Assembly (NCBI GenBank): GCA_007121175.1
Contig: SKMG01000320.1
Location: forward strand, 1 to 7,122
DNA length: 7,122 bases
Reading direction: 5' to 3'
DNA from: Trueperaceae bacterium
GTDB lineage: Bacteria; Deinococcota; Deinococci; Deinococcales; Trueperaceae
Made by a program: the position numbers and the translations under genes. Shown here piece after piece: positions 1 to 5,681 of the stretch. The notes beneath the pieces were generated by a model. The model worked only from the letters and a program-made list of their open reading frames with translations, was not told where the DNA came from and searched no databases. Positions within the stretch are counted from its first letter, which is position 1, and each line of letters begins with the position of its first letter.

Positions 1-1107
1 CACGATCCGCTGGTGCAGCCGCACCACATCGGCTACGCCACCGGTTGGCGCGGGATCGACTGGGCGGCCTTCGACCCGGGTCGCTCGCCGGTGCTCGAGA
101 TCTTCTCGAGCCACGGGTCTTCCGAGGCCGACGACGCGCCCTATCCCTACGGCGAGAACATGGGGTTCCGACAGGGCGCATCGACCGCCCGCGCTGGTCT
201 GGTCGCCGGCCACCGCTTCGGCTTCCAGGCCGGCACCGACAGCCACGACGGCTATCCCGGCCACTACGGTCACGGGCGGGTGGGGCTGCTGACCGAGGGC
301 CTGGAGCGGCGCCACCTGTTCGAGGCGCTCCGCGCGCGCCGCACCATCGCCTCGACCGGCCCTCATGTCGCCATGGAGCTCGCGCTCGACGGCGGCGGCA
401 TCGGCGCGGTCGTGCAGCGTCGCGACGAGATGGACCTGCGGGTGGCCGTGCGTGGGACGGACAGCGTCGTGCGGCTCGAGATGGTCGAGGGCGACCGGCG
501 GGGCTGGCGGGTCCGACCGCTCCCGGTGGCCGCTGCCGCTTCCGACGTCGTGCCTGGACCCCACGCGCTGCGCATCGAGACCGGCTGGGGCCGGCACGGG
601 ACCATCTCGCGCTGGGACCTCGAGGCTCGCATCGAGCGCGGCCGGCTCCTGGCCGCCACGCCATACTTCCGCTACGCGGGCCACGGCAACGCCGAGCCCG
701 AAGCAACCGAGCGCGTGCTCGGCATCGACGAGCTCGGCGTCGCCTGGCGCTGTCACGCGCTGGCCGTCCCGTCGCCCGACCGCGGCGGCACCCATCACGC
801 CGCCGGCGGACCGCAGACCATGCACCTGGTGGTCGAGGGCGACGAGCGGACCGCCATCGTGGTGCGCTGCGGAGCGTTCGAGCTGCGGGTCACCCTCGCG
901 GAGCTGGTCGCCCGGAGCGTCGGCCGCTTCACCGGCGGCCTGGCCACCCCCGCCCTGCTCGTTTCACGCGCCGCTCCGCAGCGCGAATGGCTGCTCGAGC
1001 ACCGGCAGCGCATCGTCCCGCCGGCTGCCGAAGGTGGCTTCGTCTACCTCCGCATGCTGCAGGCGGATGGGCAGGTGGCCTGGGCCAGCCCGGTCTTCCT
1101 CGAGTAA
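1..1107 (+). CDS. DUF3604/PHP-like metal-dependent hydrolase, C-terminal part (5' truncated)
   Basis: The frame is open from the first base and ends at TAA 1105-1107, giving 368 residues without the true start. Numbered from base 1, visible signatures are a PHH metal-site motif (8-9), EIFSSHGSSE (33-42), GTDSHDG (78-84, with D80 and H82) and a following HYGHGRVGLL segment, then a beta-rich C-terminal region closing with LQADGQVAWASPVF. The EI.S.HG.SE, DSH and 'DG..AW(A/S)SP' signatures are what I recognise from DUF3604 proteins, related to PHP phosphoesterases. That fold uses His/Asp/Glu clusters to bind divalent metals and usually hydrolyses phosphoester or related bonds; the substrate of DUF3604 proteins is largely unknown. 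No export signal can be judged because the N-terminus is missing. The gene converges on the RraA-like gene with 25 bp between stops, so it belongs to a separate transcript coming from the left. Family is fairly sure; function is not. Confidence 0.75.
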   Translation, partial: HDPLVQPHHIGYATGWRGIDWAAFDPGRSPVLEIFSSHGSSEADDAPYPYGENMGFRQGASTARAGLVAGHRFGFQAGTDSHDGYPGHYGHGRVGLLTEGLERRHLFEALRARRTIASTGPHVAMELALDGGGIGAVVQRRDEMDLRVAVRGTDSVVRLEMVEGDRRGWRVRPLPVAAAASDVVPGPHALRIETGWGRHGTISRWDLEARIERGRLLAATPYFRYAGHGNAEPEATERVLGIDELGVAWRCHALAVPSPDRGGTHHAAGGPQTMHLVVEGDERTAIVVRCGAFELRVTLAELVARSVGRFTGGLATPALLVSRAAPQREWLLEHRQRIVPPAAEGGFVYLRMLQADGQVAWASPVFLE

Positions 1108-1122
1108 CGCTCGCGCGCCGCC

Positions 1123-1147
1123 GCCGTCGGGCTCAGCCGTCGGGCTC
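1123..1147. repeat. 12-bp tandem direct repeat at the 3' end of the RraA-like gene
   Basis: GCCGTCGGGCTC occurs at 1123-1134 and again, perfectly, at 1136-1147, separated by one base. One copy encodes the last residues of the RraA-like protein; the other begins within its stop codon and fills most of the convergent gap. This looks like a small local duplication. It is not a hairpin terminator: there is no inverted repeat and no T-run. Confidence 0.7.
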
Positions 1148-1861
1148 CTGGGCCTCCTCGAAGCGCCGGCGCGCCTCGGCGCTCATCGGGTACGTTCCCT
1201 CGACCGGCTGCCCGGCGAGGATCTGGCGCTCGATCCAGGCCTCTTCGGCCTCCTTGACGTGCGCACGCTCGGCGACTTCGTCGGCGATGGCGCGCGGGAT
1301 CACGACCACGCCCTCGTCGTCGCCCACCACGACGTCGCCCGGTCGTACCTGCACGCCGCCGCAGGTGATGGTCAGGTCGAGGTCCTCGGGGTGGTGAGCG
1401 ATCAGGTTGGTGTTGGGGTGCATGCCGTTGGCGTAGCTCGGCAGCTCGAGAGCCGCGATGAACCCCGCGTCCCGGAAGGGACCGTCGCTCACCACGCCCG
1501 CCGCGCCGCGCACCATCATCCGCGCCACCAGCATGCCGCCCATGGTGCCGCACGAGGTGTCCTCGCGGGCTTCTATCACGAGCACCTCGCCCGGCTCGAT
1601 CTCGTCGGCGATCCGGCGCTGCGGGTTGTCGCGGAGCTGCCAGGCCTCGAGGGTGTCGAGGTCCTCGCGCATCGCTACGTACCGCAGGGTGCGGGCCACG
1701 CCGACCATGCGGCGCCCGCCCGGGCGCAGGCGACGGGCCGAGCGCACCACGCGCGAGCGGAAGCCGTGCTGGTAGAGCACCGTAGCTACGGTCGCGCTCC
1801 CCACCACCAGCAGCCGTTCGGCGGTGCCCGGAGCCACGGGCGAGATCGCCGTCCCGCTCAT
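1133..1861 (-). CDS. RraA-like family protein (putative 4-hydroxy-2-oxoacid aldolase / oxaloacetate decarboxylase type)
   Basis: 242 residues, close to the usual 210-240 of RraA-like lyases. The family core is clear: a glycine-rich loop GTMGGMLVARM (105-115), then RGAAGVVSDGPFRD (118-131). In catalytic members (4-hydroxy-4-methyl-2-oxoglutarate aldolases) the Arg-Asp pair of the last motif binds substrate and Mg2+/Mn2+; here it is R130-D131, so the catalytic residues are present. A later GDVVVGDDEGVVVIP stretch (176-189) also fits the family. Catalytic members cleave 4-hydroxy-2-oxoacids to pyruvate or decarboxylate oxaloacetate in the cytoplasm; E. coli RraA itself is a non-catalytic RNase E inhibitor. 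The metabolic context favours an enzyme. The ATG overlaps the upstream NTF2-like stop as ATGA, with a GAGG about 7 nt upstream (plus positions 1869-1872), so the two are likely translationally coupled. Substrate unknown. Confidence 0.88.
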   Translation of the reverse strand: MSGTAISPVAPGTAERLLVVGSATVATVLYQHGFRSRVVRSARRLRPGGRRMVGVARTLRYVAMREDLDTLEAWQLRDNPQRRIADEIEPGEVLVIEAREDTSCGTMGGMLVARMMVRGAAGVVSDGPFRDAGFIAALELPSYANGMHPNTNLIAHHPEDLDLTITCGGVQVRPGDVVVGDDEGVVVIPRAIADEVAERAHVKEAEEAWIERQILAGQPVEGTYPMSAEARRRFEEAQEPDG

Positions 1862-2364
1862 CGCGCCGCCTCGCGCGTCAGGTTGCGCTCCCGCTCGGCG
1901 AGCGTGGCTAGGTCGAGCGCCGGCGGTGCGAGCGCGTAGCCGCGTGGCCCGTAGTCGAAGCCCTCGAGCTCGTTCGCCGCGCGGGTCACGTCGCGCGGCG
2001 AGGCGTAGTGCGCCCAGATCTCGGTGATCAGCCCGGCGTCATCGAACAGGTACCACTCGGAGCCGCGGATGCGCTCGCCGACCGCGGGCTTGAAGTGCGT
2101 CCACTCGACCACCAGCTGAACCCCATCACAGACCATCGTGTCGATCGTCCAGGTCGAGCCCTTGTCGCGCACGAAGCCGATCCACAGGTCGGCGATCGCC
2201 TCGCGGCCGTGATAGGGACCGCCGGTGCCGGGCGGGAAGTAGTGGACGCAGTCGACCGCCAGGACCTCGGCGAAGCGCTCGCGGCTGGCGGCGTTGCAGG
2301 CCCGGAAGTAGCCACGAACCGCCTCCATCAGCTGCGTTCGGCGGGCCTCGTCTGCATTGGTCAT
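1858..2364 (-). CDS. SnoaL/NTF2-like superfamily protein
   Basis: 168 residues, slightly longer than the usual 130-150 of single-domain NTF2-fold proteins. Signs of the fold are an N-terminal helix ending in FRACNAASRERFAEVLAVD (20-38), the HYFPPG strand (41-46), GPYHGREAIADLW (49-61), the strand VVEWTHFKP (85-93) and the paired strand EWYLFDDAGLITEIWAHY (103-120). The cone-shaped pocket of this superfamily hosts ketosteroid isomerases, polyketide cyclases, dehydratases and purely binding members, so the fold does not give the reaction. D38, H41, E87, H90 and H119 are polar candidates to line the pocket (inference). The gene has a strong ribosome-binding site 4 nt before ATG, lies 66 bp after the GntR gene, and its TGA overlaps the RraA-like start by 4 nt. 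It is therefore probably made with the RraA-like protein and acts on the same or a neighbouring metabolite. The residues after about 140 are not obviously part of the fold. Confidence 0.82.
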   Translation of the reverse strand: MTNADEARRTQLMEAVRGYFRACNAASRERFAEVLAVDCVHYFPPGTGGPYHGREAIADLWIGFVRDKGSTWTIDTMVCDGVQLVVEWTHFKPAVGERIRGSEWYLFDDAGLITEIWAHYASPRDVTRAANELEGFDYGPRGYALAPPALDLATLAERERNLTREAAR

Positions 2365-2368
2365 GGTG

Positions 2369-2375
2369 CCTCCTC
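2369..2375 (-). promoter_or_regulatory. Strong ribosome-binding site of the NTF2-like gene
   Basis: On the minus strand this reads GAGGAGG, followed by four bases and the ATG at 2364-2362. It fixes the start and is the strongest Shine-Dalgarno in the minus-strand set. No convincing hairpin plus T-run lies in the 66-bp gap after the GntR gene, so read-through from that gene is plausible. Confidence 0.7.
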
Positions 2376-2430
2376 GGTGAGTGCCGCCGCGCCGCGGCTC
2401 GGCGACGGAGGGCTCGTGGCGTCGCTGGCG

Positions 2431-3156
2431 CTAACAGCCCTCGACCTCGCGCAGGTGTTCGATCATGCGCTGCGCCGCGCGTTCGGGATCACGCCCGCGC
2501 ACCGCTTCGAGCACCGCCCGGTGGCCGAGGGCCGCGCGGCGGGCGGCATCGGGGAGTGGTTCCGCTGCTCGCCGCCCTGCCAGCAGCCGGTCGATGAGCG
2601 GGTCGAGCAGCACCTCGAACAGCGGGTTCGCGCTGGCGGCGGCCAACAGCCGATGGAACTCGAGATCGGTCCAGGCATACGCCTCCACGGCGTCGTCGCC
2701 GCGCTCGATGGCGGTCACGAGGTCGAAGGTCCGTTCGAGGTTATCCGCCAGGCCGGCCAGCTGCGTCTCGCTGGCACAGCGGCACGCGGCGGCGGCGATG
2801 GCTGGCTCGAGGGCCCGGCGGACCTCGAAGACCTCAGCGTGGCCGACGCGCTGGCGGCGCAGGTAGAGCCGCAACGGATCTCCGACCGAGCTGCGGCGCA
2901 GCGGCGCCACGAAGGTGCCCACGCCCGGCCGGACGTCGACCAAGCCGCGCTGGGCGAGCCGCCCGAGCGCCTCGCGCACCACGATCCGGCTCACGGTGAG
3001 CTGGCGCGCCAAGTCTCGCTCGGCCGGCAGCCGCTCGCCCGGGCCCAGCTCGCGCTCAACGATCGCAACGGCGAGCTGCTCGGCGACCGCATCGGTCAGC
3101 GACGTCCGCGTCGCCGGTGCGAAGGCGGGCAGGGAAGGGGCTTCGCGGAGGGTCAT
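2431..3156 (-). CDS. GntR-family transcriptional regulator, FadR subfamily (FCD domain)
   Basis: 241 residues. The N-terminal winged helix-turn-helix spans about 18-85, with the GntR hallmarks LGPGERLPAERDLARQL (37-53), SRIVVREALGRLAQRGLV (56-73) and the wing PGVGTF (77-82). The rest is an all-helical FCD effector domain starting with EVRRALEPAIAAAA. Its usual metal/ligand set is present as D164, H168, H212 and H234. FCD regulators usually sense small carboxylic or sugar acids and repress adjacent catabolic genes until the effector binds. The gene is divergent from the aldehyde dehydrogenase operon and heads the NTF2-like/RraA-like set, the standard position for an autoregulated local repressor. 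The ATG is preceded by GAGAAAGG with 5 nt spacing. Family is sure; the effector is inferred to be an aldarate, uronate or keto-deoxy acid. Confidence 0.93.
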   Translation of the reverse strand: MTLREAPSLPAFAPATRTSLTDAVAEQLAVAIVERELGPGERLPAERDLARQLTVSRIVVREALGRLAQRGLVDVRPGVGTFVAPLRRSSVGDPLRLYLRRQRVGHAEVFEVRRALEPAIAAAACRCASETQLAGLADNLERTFDLVTAIERGDDAVEAYAWTDLEFHRLLAAASANPLFEVLLDPLIDRLLAGRRAAEPLPDAARRAALGHRAVLEAVRGRDPERAAQRMIEHLREVEGC

Positions 3157-3179
3157 TCGCGCCTTTCTCGCGGCCTACG

Positions 3180-3220
3180 TCGGTACCGAAGCGCGCGGCC
3201 TTTGGTCAGGTGGTATGACC
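3180..3220. promoter_or_regulatory. Candidate GntR operator region in the divergent promoter
   Basis: The 159-bp gap 3157-3315 holds two inverted repeats of GGT...ACC type. One is the perfect 10-bp palindrome TCGGTACCGA at 3180-3189. The other is GGTCA-N7-TGACC at 3204-3220, which contains TGGTATGACC (3211-3220). FCD/FadR-type GntR proteins commonly bind sites built on TGGT...ACCA. TGGTAT plus the next bases also resembles an extended -10 (TGnTAT) pointing towards 3316, but no good -35 is seen 17 bp upstream. The rest of the gap shows only the ribosome-binding sites of the two flanking genes. Operator function is inferred from motif type and position. Confidence 0.4.
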
Positions 3221-3303
3221 GGGGTGCTCGAAGCCTACGGCGCTCCGGCTCGCGTGTCAATCGCCCGCGGCTCGTCGCCGGTCGCCGCGGAGCCAGGGCT
3301 GGC

Positions 3304-3310
3304 AGGGAGG
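3304..3310 (+). promoter_or_regulatory. Ribosome-binding site setting the start of the aldehyde dehydrogenase
   Basis: AGGGAGG ends five bases before ATG 3316. The reading frame stays open far upstream of this point, through the antisense of the GntR and NTF2-like genes. This site, together with the conserved protein beginning MELTGKQLIG, decides the start. Confidence 0.75.
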
Positions 3311-3315
3311 GACCG

Positions 3316-4890
3316 ATGGAGCTGACCGGCAAGCAACTGATCGGCTACGCCGAGTCGGGCGAGGGCCCGGCCTCGTTCTCAGGCGTCGATCCGCGCGAGC
3401 GACGCAGTCTGCCGCCGCGCTACTTCGCAGCGAGCGAGGCCGAGATCGAACGCGCCATGGTCCTGGCCGCCGCCGCGTTCGAGCCGTACCGGCGCCTGCC
3501 GGCACGGCACCGCTCGGCCTTCCTGCGCGCCGTCGCGCGCGAGATCGAGGCGCTCGGCGAGCGCCTCGAGGAGCGTGCCTGCGCCGAGACGGCGCTGCCG
3601 CCCGGGCGCATCCGTTCCGAGCGCCTCCGCACCACCTCGCAACTCGCAGCCTTCGCCGACCTGCTCGACGAGGGTTCCTGGGTGGACGCGCGCATCGACC
3701 ACGGCGACGCCCAGCGGAAGCCACAGCCGAAGCCCGATCTGCGTCGCATGAAGGTCGCGCTCGGGCCCGTCGTGGTGTTCGGCGCCAGCAACTTCCCGCT
3801 GGCATTCTCCGTCGCAGGCGGCGACACCGCATCCGCGCTGGCCGCCGGTTGCCCGGTGGTGGTCAAGGCCCATCCCGGCCATCCGGGGACCTCCGAGCTC
3901 ATAGGGCGCGCCGTGCTCGCCGCGGCGCGCGCGCAGCGTCTCCCGGAGGGAGTGTTCTCTCTGCTGCACGGCCCGCTGCCGGACACCGGCCTGGCACTGG
4001 TGCGGCATCCTCACGCGAGGGCTGTCGGGTTCACCGGTTCGGCGCGCGCCGGCCGAGCGCTCATGGACGCCGCCGCCGCCCGGCCCGACCCGATACCGGT
4101 GCACGCCGAGATGGGCAGCGTCAATCCGGTGGTCGTGCTACCGGGTGCCGCCGACCGCGACCTCGAGGCGCTCTCGAACCTGCTCTTTGCGTCGTGCACG
4201 CTCGGAGGGGGCCAGTTCTGCACCCAGCCCGGGTTGCTGATCGCGGTCGGCGCCGAGGCTGCGAGGTTGGCCGAGGCGCTCGGCCGGCGCGCGGAGGCCG
4301 CCGCCGCCGAACCGTTGCTGTACGCCGGCCTGGCTGACGCCTACGCGGCCGGCGTCGAGCGGCTCGTCGCGCAAAGGGGTGTCGAACTCGTCGGGCGCGG
4401 CCGGCCTGGACCGGAAGGTAGCGGCGCGCCGGTGGTGTTGCGCTGCTCGGTGAGCACCGCGCTCGAGCATCCGGAGCTGCTCGAGGAGGTGTTCGGCCCG
4501 GTGACGGTCGTGATCGACGCGCCGGCGGCCGAGACGCTGCTGGAGCTCGTCGAGCGCCTGCCGGGCCAGCTCACTGCCACGCTGCACGCCGCCGAGGCCG
4601 ACCTCAGCGAACACGCCCCGCTCCTGCAAGCGCTCGAGCGCAAGGTCGGCCGGTTGCTCTTCGGCGGCGTGCCGACTGGCGTCGAGGTGGTGCCGGCGAT
4701 GCATCACGCCGGGCCCTACCCCGCGAGCAGCGACGTGCGTGCCACCTCGGTCGGCAGCGCCGCCATCGAGCGGTTCGTGCGGCCGATCTGCTACCAGGAC
4801 GCGCCCGCGGCGCTGCTGCCCGCCGAGCTTCGCGACGACAATCCGGCGGGTATCCTGCGGCTGGTGAACGGCACATGGACAAGATCCTGA
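3316..4890 (+). CDS. NAD(P)-dependent aldehyde dehydrogenase, 2-oxoglutarate-semialdehyde (2,5-dioxovalerate) dehydrogenase type
   Basis: 524 residues, the usual length for this ALDH subfamily. Landmarks in order: cofactor region with GPVVVFGASNFPLAFSVAGG (150-169) carrying catalytic N159; K184 in VVVKAHP; FTGS (239-242); general base E265 in HAEMGSVNP; nucleophile C302 in GGGQFCTQPG; EVFGPV (391-396) for cofactor ribose contact. The SNFPLAFSVAGGDTASALAAGCPVVVKAHP stretch (158-187) and the RKPQPKPDLR segment (134-143) closely resemble what I know of KGSADH enzymes, which oxidise 2-oxoglutarate semialdehyde to 2-oxoglutarate at the end of non-phosphorylative pentose, aldarate and hydroxyproline degradation. 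It is the first gene of the plus-strand operon; its 3' end overlaps the next gene by 16 nt. Soluble, no signal peptide. ALDH class is certain, KGSADH subfamily likely; another short semialdehyde acid is possible. Confidence 0.92.
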   Translation: MELTGKQLIGYAESGEGPASFSGVDPRERRSLPPRYFAASEAEIERAMVLAAAAFEPYRRLPARHRSAFLRAVAREIEALGERLEERACAETALPPGRIRSERLRTTSQLAAFADLLDEGSWVDARIDHGDAQRKPQPKPDLRRMKVALGPVVVFGASNFPLAFSVAGGDTASALAAGCPVVVKAHPGHPGTSELIGRAVLAAARAQRLPEGVFSLLHGPLPDTGLALVRHPHARAVGFTGSARAGRALMDAAAARPDPIPVHAEMGSVNPVVVLPGAADRDLEALSNLLFASCTLGGGQFCTQPGLLIAVGAEAARLAEALGRRAEAAAAEPLLYAGLADAYAAGVERLVAQRGVELVGRGRPGPEGSGAPVVLRCSVSTALEHPELLEEVFGPVTVVIDAPAAETLLELVERLPGQLTATLHAAEADLSEHAPLLQALERKVGRLLFGGVPTGVEVVPAMHHAGPYPASSDVRATSVGSAAIERFVRPICYQDAPAALLPAELRDDNPAGILRLVNGTWTRS

Positions 4891-5681
4891 TCACCGGCGC
4901 CGCGGGTCGGGTCGGCACGGCGGTGCGGCCCTTCCTGCGCGAGCGCTTCGCGCTGCGCAGCTTCGACCTGCGGCCCGTCACCGACGGAGGCCCCGGCGAG
5001 GAGGTCGTGGTCGGTGACCTCAACTCCGCCCGCGATCTCGCCGCTGCGCTGGAGGGGGTCGACGCGGTGCTGCACCTCGCGTGCGCGATCGGCCTCGAAC
5101 TCAGCTTCGAGGAGTCCCTCGACGCGAGCTACCGGGCTACCATCGCGCTGCTCGAGGCGACGCGGCGCGCCGGCGTACGGCGCTTCGTGTATGCCAGCAC
5201 GCATCACGTGTTCGGCGCCCACCGACGCGACGGCTTCGATCCCCACGCGCTGCCGCTCGCGCCCGACGCGTACTACGGCCTCGGCAAGGCCTTCGGCGAG
5301 CTCGCCTGCTCGCTCTATGCTCACCGCTTCTCGCTGCAGACGCTCGTCGTGCGTATCGGCAACGCCGATCCGACCGTCTCGGACGATCGCGTGCTGCGCC
5401 TGTGGGTCAGTGCGCGCGACCTGGCCCAGCTCTTCGCGATCGGCCTCAGCCACCCGGGCATCGCCTTCGAGGTCGTCTACGGCGTCTCGATCTGCCCCTC
5501 GCCGCTGTTCCCCGATCCGGTCGCCGAGCGGCTCGGCTACCAACCGCTCGATCGCGCCGAGGATCACCTGGACCCGGCCTTCCTCCCCTACGACGACATG
5601 CCCGCGCGACTCGGTCGGGACTACGTCGGCGGCGCCTACGCGACCGTCGAGCTGCCGCGGCATCTCGAGGAGGACGCGTGA
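4875..5681 (+). CDS. NAD-dependent SDR, uronate dehydrogenase-like
   Basis: 268 residues, the size of bacterial uronate dehydrogenases (about 265). This is an extended-type SDR: GAAGRVG (8-14) binds the dinucleotide, D31 at the end of the second strand favours NAD over NADP, S108 lies in YASTHH (106-111), and Y134 and K138 form the YxxxK catalytic pair in YYGLGKAFGE. The following VVRIGNADP (158-166) and LRLWVSARDLAQL (174-186) match the pattern 'VRIG...R.L..W.S..D' that I recognise from Udh proteins. Udh oxidises galacturonate or glucuronate C1 to the aldaro-lactone. Differences from the Udh I remember (STHHVFG where Udh has roughly SSNHTIG, and IGNADP instead of IGSC.P) leave the substrate open; a sugar epimerase is the main alternative. 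ATG 4875 follows a weak GGTGA, within the end of the aldehyde dehydrogenase gene, so translation is probably coupled. Stop overlaps the next gene's GTG. Confidence 0.8.
   Translation: MDKILITGAAGRVGTAVRPFLRERFALRSFDLRPVTDGGPGEEVVVGDLNSARDLAAALEGVDAVLHLACAIGLELSFEESLDASYRATIALLEATRRAGVRRFVYASTHHVFGAHRRDGFDPHALPLAPDAYYGLGKAFGELACSLYAHRFSLQTLVVRIGNADPTVSDDRVLRLWVSARDLAQLFAIGLSHPGIAFEVVYGVSICPSPLFPDPVAERLGYQPLDRAEDHLDPAFLPYDDMPARLGRDYVGGAYATVELPRHLEEDA
5667..5673 (+). promoter_or_regulatory. Ribosome-binding site choosing the GTG start of the enolase-superfamily gene
   Basis: GAGGAGG lies four bases before GTG 5678, inside the last codons of the SDR gene. The reading frame continues far upstream without a stop, so this site and the 4-nt GTGA overlap with the SDR stop are what place the start. 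The resulting protein begins MRIRSVETQIVDIPF, a normal start for the capping domain of this family. Confidence 0.75.

Noticed and set aside
1779..1792. Perfect 14-bp palindrome ACCGTAGCTACGGT within the RraA-like gene
   Set aside because: It lies inside well-conserved coding sequence (residues T-V-A-T-V). A 14-bp palindrome is expected about 0.4 times by chance in 7 kb, so there is no need for a regulatory explanation.
2008..3315. Long upstream extension of the aldehyde dehydrogenase reading frame
   Set aside because: It is the antisense of the GntR and NTF2-like genes. The added protein has no ALDH similarity, and the ribosome-binding site at 3304-3310 plus the family's usual N-terminus place the start at 3316.
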